Shown here in pieces: positions 14,962 to 26,290 of a stretch of DNA of 64,000 bases (positions are counted from its first letter, which is position 1; each line of letters begins with the position of its first letter). Under the pieces are notes generated by a model. That model searched no databases, was not told where the DNA came from, and saw only the letters and a program-made list of their open reading frames with translations. The DNA is from Macrotrachela quadricornifera (Eukaryota > Rotifera > Eurotatoria > Philodinida > Philodinidae). Location: NCBI GenBank assembly GCA_022393335.1, contig JAJEKB010000944.1:104102-168101 (forward strand). The letters run 5' to 3'. Made by a program: the position numbers and the translations under genes.

Positions 14962-16062
14962 ATGCAGATAAGTAGTAGTGCTGGTCTTGGTTTAGCTATG
15001 TCTGCTTCAACAGGCGATGTTGATGATGATACATCATTATTATCAATAACAGATAATTCAGTAAATTTTAAACAAAAATCTGAAAATATTTTACAATCAG
15101 TAGTATTTCGTGCAATGATATTTTTTCAAATACTTGCATATGGTTCATATTCTGTATTAGTACATTTATGTGAAAAAAATGGATTTATTACATTTTCATC
15201 AACAACAATGAATTTTATTCTTGAATTTGTTAAATTATTATTTTCATTAGTTGCTTTAATTTGTTTTACACCAATAAATATAATTATTTATCCCGATAAA
15301 ATACAATGTATATCTTGGTTTAGACAATCATTACCATATTCAATACCAGCAATATTATATTTTATTAATAATAATTTAGCTGTACATATGCAAGTACATA
15401 TGGATCCAGCATCTTATCAAATATTATCAAATTTTAAAATATTTACAACAGCTGTTTTATATAGACTTATTATGAAAAATAAATTAACAAGAAAACAATG
15501 GTTTGCACTTTCATTATTATTTTTTGGTGGATTAGCTTATAGTTTAGGTACATTAAAAACTTCTTCATTTGTTTCAAAAAAAGTTACTTCAACTTCAGTT
15601 ATAATGACTGATATGTATATTCATCCTATGGGTATACCTATGATAGCAATTTATTGTACATTAAGTGGTCTTGCTGGTGTTTATAATGAATGGATTTTAA
15701 AAAAACATTATACTGAATCTCTTCATCTTCAAAATGTTTTTCTTTATACATATGGTACTATACTTAATTTAATACCAGCTTTAACTTCATCAATGTTAAT
15801 AAATCAAACAGGAAATTTTTTAAATCCATTTCGTGGTTTTTCATTATATACATGGTTAATTGTATTAACACAAGCATTAAATGGTTTATTTATGTCTGTT
15901 GTTATAAAACATTCATCAAATATAATTCGTTTATTTGTTATATCATTTTCATTAATTATAACAGCACTTCTTTCTGCGTTTATTTTTCATATTAGTTTTA
16001 ATATTTATTTCTATATTTCATTTGTTACAATGACATGTGCACTTTCAATTTATTATTCATAA
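14962..16062 (+). CDS. SLC35A4: SLC35A4-like nucleotide-sugar transporter family protein
   Basis: This is a Golgi-type multi-pass member of the SLC35A family (CMP-sialic acid/UDP-sugar transporter fold), about 366 residues in one exon. The most diagnostic stretches are YFINNNLAVHMQ followed by MDPASYQILSNFKI, GLAGVYNEWILKKH, QNVFLYTYGTILNL, ALNGLFMSVVIKH and IIRLFVISFSLIITALLSA. Together they follow human SLC35A4 more closely than SLC35A1, A2 or A3. About ten hydrophobic helices can be counted. I chose ATG 14962 because an acceptor-like TACAG precedes it by one base and the frame upstream (from 14890) is only a pyrimidine-tract peptide (FFFLFPRFFFLYYY). Human SLC35A4 may carry CDP-ribitol rather than a nucleotide sugar, so the substrate is left open. 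The stop region overlaps the convergent HEMK1 gene. Confidence 0.88.
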   Translation: MQISSSAGLGLAMSASTGDVDDDTSLLSITDNSVNFKQKSENILQSVVFRAMIFFQILAYGSYSVLVHLCEKNGFITFSSTTMNFILEFVKLLFSLVALICFTPINIIIYPDKIQCISWFRQSLPYSIPAILYFINNNLAVHMQVHMDPASYQILSNFKIFTTAVLYRLIMKNKLTRKQWFALSLLFFGGLAYSLGTLKTSSFVSKKVTSTSVIMTDMYIHPMGIPMIAIYCTLSGLAGVYNEWILKKHYTESLHLQNVFLYTYGTILNLIPALTSSMLINQTGNFLNPFRGFSLYTWLIVLTQALNGLFMSVVIKHSSNIIRLFVISFSLIITALLSAFIFHISFNIYFYISFVTMTCALSIYYS

Positions 16063-17468
16063 TAAATAAGGGCTTGTTTTTATTGTTTTCTTTTTCTTCT
16101 TTGCGGATATAACTCGTGTTAATTGATTAATATCATATCCAATTTTGATATTTTCAAAATGATCTTGTTGTTTAGTAAATAATTCTTTAATTTGATTTAT
16201 ATTAAATGGAGAACATTCAAATATAAGATAACCTTCATCATTAAGCCATCCATTTATTGCACGATAAATTATATTTGAATAGAATTTTAATGGTGGATCA
16301 ACAAATAAAGCAATAGAAGGTTCATGAAAAATTCCTTTATCACATTGTGATAATTGATCTTTAGAAATATATGGAGGATTTGAAATAATCATATCATATG
16401 AAGTATTTTTAAGAAAATTTGAATCAAAGATATTTCCACGATGAAATTGAATATTATAACAATGATGTAAATATGCATTATTACGAGCAATTCGAAGTGC
16501 AGATGAACTAATATCACATGCATGAATTTGCCAATGAGGAAAAAGACGAGCTAATGTAATTGATAAACATCCACTNNNNNNNNNNNNNNNNNNNNNNNNN
16601 NNNNNNNNNNNNNNNNNNNNNNNNNNNNNNNNNNNNNNNNNNNNNNNNNNNNNNNNNNNNNNNNNNNNNNNNNNNNNNNNNNNNNNNNNNNNNNNNNNNN
16701 NNNNNNNNNNNNNNNNNNNNNNNNNNNNNNNNNNNNNNNNNNNNNNNNNNNNNNNNNNNNNNNNNNNNNNNNNNNNNNNNNNNNNNNNNNNNNNNNNNNN
16801 NNNNNNNNNNNNNNNNNNNNNNNNNNNNNNNNNNNNNNNNNNNNNNNNNNNNNNNNNNNNNNNNNNNNNNNNNNNNNNNNNNNNNNNNNNNNNNNNNNNN
16901 NNNNNNNNNNNNNNNNNNNNNNNNNNNNNNNNNNNNNNNNNNNNNNNNNNNNNNNNNNNNNNNNNNNNNNNNNNNTGCCAATGAGGAAAAAGACGAGCTA
17001 ATGTAATTGATAAACATCCACTACCAGTACCAATTTCAACAATTGATTGTTCTTAAAAAAGAAATAAGATTTTTTTTCTTATTTAATTTGAAAAAATTTT
17101 TTTTATTTACTATTTATATTTTGTTTATAGAGTTGTTGTACATGATGAATTAAAGATTCGGAATCACGACGTGGAATTAGTACATGTCGATTAACAATAA
17201 ATAAACGATTAAAAAACATTGCTGAACCACATAAATATTCAATTGGAACATGACGATGATATTGATTAATTAATGAACGGAAAATTCCATATAATGATTT
17301 TGATTTTGAATGAGAAAGGCGTTGTAAATATTGAGCACGAATAAATAACCAACGATATGCATATTTAGTAGATTCATCAGTGATATTTCGACGAAAAATT
17401 TGATTTAATGAACGCATTTTTCTTAAGAAGAATAATTTTATTTTTCGTTTACTGGTTATTGAATTCAT
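16057..17468 (-). CDS. HEMK1: HEMK1/PrmC-type protein-glutamine N5-methyltransferase, mitochondrial
   Basis: This enzyme methylates the Gln of the GGQ motif in release factors using S-adenosylmethionine; the animal HEMK1 form acts in mitochondria. Exon 1 is 17468-17111 and exon 2 is 17051-16057, with a 59-bp intron. The N terminus is basic and hydrophobic (a plausible presequence), followed by a PrmC-like helical domain with VPIEYLCGSAMFF and VLIPRRDSESL. Exon 2 has the SAM-binding IVEIGTGSGCLSI, the acidic-loop region HACDISSSAL and the catalytic NPPY in DMIISNPPYISKDQ. The 400-N gap at 16576-16975 lies inside exon 2 but is flanked by an exact 47-bp repeat. Removing the Ns and one repeat copy leaves about 301 residues, a normal family length, with the motif running straight through. 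Confidence 0.9.
16529..17022. other. Assembly gap (400 N) between identical 47-bp ends
   Basis: The N run covers 16576-16975. The 47 bases before it (16529-16575) are identical to the 47 after it (16976-17022). Since the HEMK1 reading frame is complete when the two copies are collapsed, the gap probably has no real content. Confidence 0.9.
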
Positions 17469-18101
17469 CCTATTGATACAGTATTTTAGTGAAACGAAAG
17501 ATGTCGTCGTAGATCAATTGAAATTTTATCAAGAATATCTCACTCAGATTCGTTATAAGAGCTTCTAATTATCGATATTGAGCTTAATTGTAAGTTTTAT
17601 AACCCATGAACAAAATCTTTATAAGATAGTGCATTCAGGGATACGTAGTAAACTTTAGACAAGTCTCTTAAAGCATTTTTCTATCAAAATATTTAGTCTA
17701 TTCTCTATTGCAAAAGATCAAGAAGTCGTGACAATGAAATCATGGTAAAAAAAACTGATGAATACCAAGAGCTTGTATATGTGAATAGATTTTTCATATA
17801 CTTTATTTCTTGAGACGAAAAAATTGATTTTCAAAGTAAAAAATAAATAGATGATTTTTCTGTTTAGCGGATGTTGCGAAGATCTACATTGTATCCTATG
17901 TTGTTTGGCAAATAGCCGAAGTTTTCTGTATACATTCAAGCATAAATTAATACTCATTCAGAAATTCATAATTTTCTCCTATGTTTGTATATGAGCCAGC
18001 TTGATCTGGATAATTAATGGATTTCCAAGGCCTCACTAAACCATCTTAAAGTCTTCTCATAATTTTTGTTCTGCTCATTTTTATTTTTACTTATCGCACA
18101 G
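17469..18101. other. Intergenic, no feature
   Basis: This holds the HEMK1 5' flank and spacer to the LRR remnant. No recognisable leucine-rich or NACHT sequence precedes 18102, so any 5' part of the LRR gene is gone or diverged past recognition. Confidence 0.4.
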
Positions 18102-18573
18102 ACACTCAACACACTCGATATTGAACGCAATCAAATTGGCACAGAGGATGCTCAACATCTAGCTGATGCTCTACGAAAAAATAAAGTGTTCTTTTTCTTT
18201 TCATCTTTTTCATTTCTATAGTCACTTTTTCATATAGACACCCACTATGCTTGCTAGTGATAGCAATCCAATAACAGCCAATTTTCTCTTTATCATTCTC
18301 ATTTTCAATCTTCATTCTTTTATACAGACATTGACCACGCTAGAATTTGGATTTACTCAGATCGGAGATGAAGGAGCTCAAAAACTGGCTGATGTATTGC
18401 GAAATAACACAGTAAAACTCTTTCTCTCTTTATGCGGTAATGTTTCCATCTTCATTTTTTCCACATAGGTATTAACAATCCTTGACCTGCGATCCATTGG
18501 AATCGGAAATAGAGGATTGCAGCATCTAGTTAAAGCTTTACAAAATAATGAATTCTATCGAAATGATAGCTAG
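18102..18573 (+). pseudogene. Leucine-rich repeat (NLRC3/RNH1-type) gene fragment
   Basis: Three LRR-coding segments lie behind good AG acceptors. 18102-18185 (TLNTLDIERNQIG... to ALRKNK) and 18328-18411 (TLTTLEFGFTQIGDEG... to VLRNNT) are each exactly 84 nt, one 28-residue repeat. 18469-18573 (VLTILDLRSIGIG...) runs on to a TAG. Between the first two, after another AG near 18237, a decayed repeat reads TPTMLASDSNPI. The consensus is the ribonuclease-inhibitor-type LRR used in NLR-like proteins. There is no start, no NACHT domain and only 3-4 repeats, so it is most likely a remnant of a larger gene, although a short transcribed gene cannot be excluded. Confidence 0.7.
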
Positions 18574-20245
18574 AGAACATGCTAATCAGGCCTTGAAGAA
18601 AAATACCGGATTAATAGTAATATGGCTCTGAATGGCAAGATTGAAAACGAATTGAAATAACTGATCATTATAATATTATTTTGATATTTAAACATAATAT
18701 TTCTTAGCTTTCCATTATACGTTCAGTATAGAAATAATATTTCTGCCCTGTTCATCGCTCACTTTAAATACATAGGTAGAAATAAAAAGAATGATACAAT
18801 ATTTAAAGAATTCTCATTATTATATTCGTTAGAATGTTTTTGTTCGAGGTGAAGATGTTAAGTGAAAAACAGATCAACCTATTTCTAAACGACAAAAATA
18901 CATTTCATTTCGCTACTCTCAACCCTTACTTTTAGCAATCAGTCTTTTATTGAAAATAAATAGCATTTAAGCGGTGTCTTTGTAAATAACCAATGGAGAA
19001 ATGTGGAGTTCAATTCGTTGGGGCATGTCATACCATTTATTTAAATGTTTAGATACTCATCGTAGCTATGGATGATAAACAAGCACATACAACAGAAGAA
19101 AATGAAATCTTGTTACTTTTTGAAGTTTTTCAAACAATTTTTTGCTAAGACAATTGGCCTCCAACAAGAAAATAATGATTTTTTTTATTAAGTTCGGTCT
19201 GAGGTGCTCGAGATCAAAGAATCGATTTATATCATTAATTTTAAAAGTTTTCTTCAAAGAATTTTCTTTCCTCCAATAAATTTTTCATGTCAATCATAAA
19301 GATGGCCATATGAAAGAGAGTGACTGTGCTTGCGTCTTTTATTTGTATTATTTTCTATTTCATTCTTCCTCATTTATTAGCATTTTCTTACTTTTCATTA
19401 CTGATTTAACTGCTAACTTAATTTGTTCTGTAAAGTCTTTGAAAAAATCTACAATGGATTTTAGCGAGTCACCATGGATTCCGATATGTACAAAAGCTTT
19501 CGTATCTAAGAAATCTGACCATATTAATCATACGTAAATTGATTAACATCACACTCAACAGCTGTCTCGATATCTGTTCGTAACTTATGAAATACATCTT
19601 ATTTACATACAAATCATTTTTTTATAGTTGTGTCTAACCGTATTCATGAAGAGGACATTAAAAAATAGCGGCGAACGGTGTATTGCTGATGAGATATTTC
19701 GCAGATGTGAGTATAAAATTAATAAATCGAGATATTCTTGCAACTTTCTGATCAATTTAATATATATATGATGACCAATGAATGATATAAATTGAACAAT
19801 AAACATTATTGTCTAAAGAAAACGGAGAATTAGTTTTCATCAAATACTACGATAACATTTCATAAAATTTGGCTTGACACGTAATACTTTACTTTTAGTG
19901 ATGTGATGAAGAGCCTCAGATTTCGAATTTCTTGTCTAAAAATTTTCATTGTAAATCTAATATCCTTTCTCTATAAAAAGAACACGGTTAGAATAAAACA
20001 CTTTTGTAACAACATGTTAAAAATATGTACGAGTTTTCGCTCAAGAATTTATTATTATAGATTTTCACAAAAAGAAGGTTTTTCGTCTATATCTAAAAAT
20101 GAATTATGTCAGGTCGAAAATCACACTATTCTATGCCTTTAAAATACAATTTTTTTTACCATATTTTCTGGGTATAAAAATCCGGTATTGGTGAGCTTGT
20201 TTGCTGCTTTTTTGTTTATATTGAATAAATTCATTTCTTAAATAG
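18574..20245. other. Intergenic, no supported gene
   Basis: This is AT-rich sequence with scattered short open frames on both strands that show no family signature and no coding-like splice structure. Nothing further was seen. Confidence 0.4.
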
Positions 20246-21502
20246 ATTTTTGAAGTAGTGGAAATAACTATTGGTGTCGATTTGCGTTTTGTTATATGTC
20301 GACAAATACCAATTTTGCTTGAGAAAATGGCGTCAACACCAGTTTTTATTGCCGGTAAATATAAGTTGAAGTGTATTGAATAACTACAATTTCTTTTAGA
20401 TTCTCCACTTATTCAACTTCTACGAGTACTTTGTCATTATTTCGATGAAAGTGTTCACTATGTATTCAATGATAGAGTGAGTATTTTCTTACGCTTTTTT
20501 CTAGACACAACACTCTCATTATGTATAAAATATTATGTACGACTTTCAGGAGTAGATCAGAGTAAGAAAGTATTTGTTAGTAATTGAGTGTATTTGAAAA
20601 AAGTAATAGATTAGTGCAGTTATTGCAAATGAATTGTCTCAATAGAATGATTCAGCGACATTTCATCAGCATTTTTCATTTGTATCAGTTACATTATAGG
20701 CATATATAATACAGATGCTTTTCATTATTTTTATCCAGTTAATTATGATTTTCTTTTAGAAATCAACAACACCATATCCAACATTAATTTTCCAAGATGT
20801 TATTTTTATTTAATTGGATTTTATTCCTATTGTATCAATAACATCATCTGATGATGATTTGCTACTTTTACTTGCTTTATATTCAATATTTGAATTGAAT
20901 TTCAATAGGAATAATCGCATTATTCGTATGGTTTATTCAATTTATTTTAGTGATAAACGTTTTATTTCAAATACAATTCGAACTTTAATCTATGAAAAAG
21001 GGATTAGTATTATTAATGAAAAAGATTAAAAACCATTAATTGGTACAAATTCAATATTAAATAATTCTTCTTCAGTTAGTAATGATATTGAAACTTCACC
21101 AAATAATCAAGATTCAACATGCCTTTCTACAAATGAACGTGTAATTGATGTAAATAATAATAGTTCAAAGTTTGCTACGACAATTATTCATGAAGAGTAA
21201 GTATCCTGTTCTTAGTATCCTTGTTATACTAAATTATGTTTTTTTGATACAGGTCAAACGACGAAATCAAAGAAACATATTTAGATAGTGATTCTTTACA
21301 AGAAAAACCTCATCATCGAACATGACGATAAAAAATATCAGAAATTTGTTTTATTAGAAATAATGAGTCTATGACTGTTGGTAATAATAGTTGAGATGAT
21401 TATCGAGATAATAGTAATTCTTCATTTGACATCAATTCAAGTATAGTTTCTCAACAAACAAAAACCGAAAACGTCGTTATTAATGTTTATATTGAAGGTT
21501 AG
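20246..21502 (+). pseudogene. Unidentified multi-exon gene disabled by five in-frame stops
   Basis: Four segments with good splice sites (20246-20354, 20400-20476, 20760-21196, 21253-21502) join in one frame of 291 codons. The frame is interrupted only by nonsense codons: TAA 20811, TAA 21027, TGA 21323, TAA 21329 and TGA 21392. No frameshift is needed, and the last segment ends at a TAG. The first segments look like a helical, HEAT-like protein (SPLIQLLRVLCHYFDESV; DDDLLLLLALYSIF...NRIIRMVYSIY). The latter part is Ser/Asn-rich and disordered. I do not recognise the family; a faint resemblance of the middle part to CLEC16A is too weak to use. The 5' end is not defined, and the first segment follows an acceptor (AAATAG). 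Confidence 0.55.
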
Positions 21503-23630
21503 ACAGTACTATTCTGTATTATTTTACTTATCTTTTTTTCCTCTTTTAAAGATAAATTTGAAAGACTATCAATATGAACAAATTAATGAGAAATTCTCCA
21601 TATGTATTTGATATCTTTATAATATACAAAACATTCATTTTTGACAATACGTAAGGTTTGATGCTCAATTATAAGTATATCTAATTTTTTATATGGAAAA
21701 AATCATTTTAAAAGTAAAGATTATTTAAATTAATAAAGATTTTGAATTAATCTTTCCAATTATTAGATTGACAGTTGTCTCATTCAAAAACACTGACAAA
21801 TACAGAAAAAAACTGTATCTCCTTTTACACTTCTTATTGTATCTATGTTTAATTTAATAATATGGTATTAATATCACTAAATTGCCTATATTTCGAATAG
21901 AAATATGCTGTTATCTTGTTTATCTTACTTCATCATACTATAAAGAGGATCAACAATTTTTCAATACCAATTCGAAAAATACATCAATGAATTTCACAAA
22001 TGTTTTCGGCTCATTATGACATTAGAAAAATTTACTTTTTGTACTAGAGTATCACTAATTAGTATTAATTAGGGTGAATTAGTGATTAAACGATACAAAA
22101 GAAAGCCATCTTTAATTTTTTTATGCGTAGAACTATACAAACAGTTTTCTACAATATTACATCTCAATCAATTAAATCTAAAATTCATATGAAACATGAG
22201 AGAATTTTTAATAACTGCTCGTCAGCCTGAAATATTTAATTAGTTTTGAACTTAATTAATTAATAACTCAGTCAATAATTTATGAATCCTCTTTTTTATT
22301 GCAAAGACGTACCATTGAAAGTATTCTCTAGAAATTAAAAGAAATTGAGGATATGTTTTGAGGGAGACCCTCGCCTTATGCAAGGTTGGGATGTGTCATG
22401 GTTTGTTTTGACTCACTGCTATTACACGGATATATTCTATAGTGATTCCAATATCGTCGAAAACTGAAGACTAGTTATACTATTTATGATTTTCAAACCA
22501 TTTGATGAGCTCCTTAAAAGATGTGGAAATGCATCATGGTTCTCTTTGACTTACCGATCTTTATCTTCATCCTCAAGATGGTGACAAATCCATGCAGAAT
22601 TGAATTCTGCATCGAATGAAAGTGAGGTGATGTCTTCGAGAAAATTTCTTTTTTTCTTTTATTTATAAAATGAATGAGAGATACCAAAGATAAAAGTAAA
22701 AACACAGAACAGAAAGAATAACGAAGAAAAGAAGGATTGAATAAATATGTAGGTCAAGTATTATTAATTTGATGTCTTTCGAGTTATTTATTTTTCAAAC
22801 AAACAGATTTTGATAACATCAAAATAATGTAGAGAGGTCTATCTATTCGATCGACGAATCCTAATAATCGATTTGGTGAAAGTTAGCATAATGCAATATG
22901 GCATGTTACTATCTAATAATCTAATCACTATGAGAAAGCTTGCATATTATATTCTTTTGTTTTAGACCCATTTGTCATTTTAGAGCATGTGTTTATTTGA
23001 ATATTATGCTTCTATCTTTATTTTCTTTTTCCATAGAAAGAAATAATCATAAATGTCTGATGTTTTCAATAACTAGTAATTCTGAGTGTGTCTTTTTGTT
23101 TTCATTTATTTCACCGTACTTTTAATGCATCAAAATACATCAAAATTGAAAACAATCGAATTCCTAATATCCTTCAAAAATGATCCATTATAATGCATTA
23201 ACATCAAAACCAATCGACACGCTCATGTGCTTTAGTAGTATTGTATTAAAATGCGTTAAGATGAATCTGTAATCATCCACTTCATATCGATCAAAAAGTA
23301 TCATTTAATTGAACAGCATTTCGTTTTCGGTCGGAGTTAAACCAAAACGAAATTTTCTGCAGCATTAAATGAAATTCATTTATATTTAATATTGTTTATT
23401 TTTGATTTTAGTTGGATGAAATATATTCTTATTTCAACGTCGAATCTAGATAAAAACTTGTTGAATTCAAAGTAATATGTCATTCCATAGAAATGTTGAG
23501 CGAGATTCAATTCAGCCAATATTATCAAAGATTTTATTTTAATTTAATTGTATTTACTAGAGGAACTATTCTTTTTATGCATTAAACAAAACCTTTCAGA
23601 GTTTACATTCGGCTGATGACTTTTTAGAAT
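21503..23630. other. Intergenic, mostly AT-rich; possible element end near 22360
   Basis: No gene is supported. Two short similar stretches (around 22388-22420 and 22518-22555, both containing a CATGGTT..TTTGACT-like core) may be a diverged duplication. The sequence around 22360-22385 (ACCCTCGCCTTATGCAAGG) resembles the GC-rich terminus of the palindromic element at 23.6-25.15 kb, suggesting a related fragment. Confidence 0.35.
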
Positions 23631-23631
23631 A

Positions 23632-25155
23632 GTAGATAAGAGACGGCTCGCCAGATCATCGAATAAGCTGCCCGTCGCCAAAGCTTTTTTTTTGATTTTT
23701 TAGCTTAAATGATAGAGCATATCCAGAAACTATTAAATCTAAAATAATACCTCTTTCCGATGTACAGGTGAATAATGCCGAAGATTATAATCTTCGATTT
23801 TTTTGAGGATAGACCACGAAAATCTAGAAAAAAGAACGTTTTTAGACGTTGACAGTATTTTGGAGTTCTATTGCCAGTGTTTGTGGTACAAAGTTCAAGC
23901 TAGTTTGAAAATTTGCAGGAAAAAGTTCTCTACAAAATCATATATATGTGAATGATTATCAAAATGACCTTCACTAGATTATCCACTTTCTACAGGTAGT
24001 GAGGGGTCTATGGTTGATGATCATTCTTGAACTAGTATTTTGGCTCAAAATTTGTCAAACCATGCTGTCCGAAAAAAATGAAACTATATTCTGAAAGCGC
24101 ATGAAATTCCGTATCATTTGATGTATTACTCAATGGAAAAAACAAGTGCATGAGTGTTTAGTAAGGACCACAATAGATAAAAAAAGGGAAAAAATCATAT
24201 AAAAGCATGCTAAATCAATAAGATTACGTTTTTATCTAGCAGCTTTCCGCATTATAAGTCAATACAAAAGCGAAACAAATATCATACTCGTTAACAGCCT
24301 GAAAAACTGCATCGACTCAGGTATATTTCACGAAAAAAGATTTTTCTATCAAAAAGTGACCTGTACCTTTCCTTAGCCCTTCTCTCTCATAGAACTATCC
24401 TTGAGGAAAGATACAAGTTAGTTTTTGATGGAAAAATTATATTCATGAAATGTATCTGAATCGCTACCATTTCCCACGCTGTTTACGAATATGATATTTG
24501 TTTCGCTTTTGTATTGACTTATAATGTGGAAAGCTGCTAGATAAAAATGTAATTTTATTAGTTTACCATGATCTCCTATGATTTTTTCCCCTTTTTCACC
24601 TATTGTGGTCCTAACTAAATACTCATGCACTTGTTTTTCCCATTGAATAATATATCAATAGATGTACAAATTTTACGGCTATCAGAATATAGTTTCAGTT
24701 TTTTGGGACAGCATGGTTTGACAAATTTAGAGCTAAAATACAAGTTAAAGAATGATCATGAACCATAGACCCCTCACTACTTACAGAAAGTCGGTAACCT
24801 AGTAAAGATAATTTTGATAATCATTCCTATATATATATAGTTTTGTAAAAAACTCTTTGCTGCACATCTTGAAATTAGCCCAAACTCTGTTCGAGGAGCA
24901 ATGATAGAGAATATCCCAAAAAACTGTCAACGTCTAAAAACGTTCTTTTTTTCTGAATTTTTGTGATTTACTCTCAAGAAATCGAAGATTGTAATCTTCA
25001 GCATTTTTCATCAGTATATCGAAAAAAAGTAATATTTCGGACTTAATAGTTTCTCGATGTGCTCTATCGTTTAAGCTAAAAAATCCAAAATAGGAGGTGT
25101 GACGGCGCCCTGCCTTATATAGGGTGGCTCGATCATCTGACAGACTCTCTATTAG
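23632..25155. repeat. Large imperfect palindrome (~1.5 kb foldback element)
   Basis: The left half (about 23632-24376) reads, with many substitutions and small indels, as the reverse complement of the right half (about 24403-25155), around an axis near 24388. Matching landmarks are AAGAACGTTTTTAGACGTTG on the left with its complement near 24925, AGTGAGGGGTCTATGGTT near 24000 with its complement near 24760, and AAACCATGCTGTCC near 24058 with its complement near 24712. The ends are GC-richer than the body. No transposase frame is present. This fits a non-autonomous foldback or long-TIR transposon. I could not define a target-site duplication. Confidence 0.8.
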
Positions 25156-26290
25156 GCCTAATTATATTCACAAAGATGTGAAATGAGTGAACTGCATCGT
25201 GCATCTCCATGAATAACATTAGTTTACTTATTTTACAAAATAAAAACCTTCTAGTTTCCCTGCATCAACTTTTCATGTTTTATCACATTCGTATTTGTTT
25301 CATTAATTAATGGTAATATAATGATTTCACAAGAGATACTATTCCTTATTCATTCTGCAATTATCGACTACATAAATCTATGTATAAATGATATATTACA
25401 TTTAAAACAAAGCCTCTTCTATTCAAATCGAATAATTATGATTCCTAAGCACACTAAAAAGTGATCAAAGTAAAAACTAACTTCTTTAAAGTTTTTCGTT
25501 TTCATCGCGTGTTACCATTTTCCATCTTTCTTGAAATAAGAAAAGGGTGTTTTGAAAACCATGTTCTCAATCGCTTACCTCAATGGAATTCGTCACATCA
25601 AGATAAAAAGTGATTAAGAAAATTTAGATTACAATTATGAAATAGATGTCAAAACAATCTTTTACAAATTCACCAATAAATATCATTTTTTTCAGTAGTT
25701 TTTAAACATTATCCATTTTAATTAGTTTCCTTCCAAAATCTGTACAACAATAATGAAACAAATGATCAAGAGCAAAACTTAACTTACTCGTCATTATCAT
25801 GCAATGCTTAAATAAAAAAATTCAACCGTATCTTTCACTTCCATCTCTTTTCTACTCAACTTCACAGTAACCCAAACTCGTGAAATCACGACGCAAACGA
25901 ATAAACAAAACCAAAATTTGATTCAACAAACCGTAACCCAACAAAGCTGAAAGATTTTCTCAACACCCACCTCGCCATTTCGTCACCACTACACACAACA
26001 ATCAACAATTGTTCCCAATAACTCGTCAACAAAACAAAGCAAGCAATTACCAACTTCAGCCAACAAAATATCATTAAATAAGAGCATGAAAATACGAATG
26101 AATTATTCCAAAACTCTAACATCCATTCATTCGAAAATAACAAAACATGATCATAAATTTCACAACTACAAAACTTGAATACAACTATCAATACATTATT
26201 CAAAAAATCCATCAACATATTTTCATCTTTTAAAAACATTCCACTGTATCTTCATTACACTTATAAACGCACAAAACAAATAACGTAAAA
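25156..26290. other. Intergenic flank with strong C-over-G skew
   Basis: No protein-coding gene is supported; the long minus-strand frame at 26239-25886 is a by-product of composition. From about 25600 to the array the plus strand is rich in A and C. A hand count of 25861-26280 gives about 106 C against 28 G. The opposite bias appears on the other side of the tandem array. Confidence 0.6.

Noticed and set aside
16514..17017. Open frames running through the N gap
   Set aside because: They exist only because unknown bases cannot contain stops.
25886..26239. 117-codon minus-strand frame left of the satellite
   Set aside because: A+C bias on the plus strand removes stops on the other strand; the sequence shows no domain and no start context.
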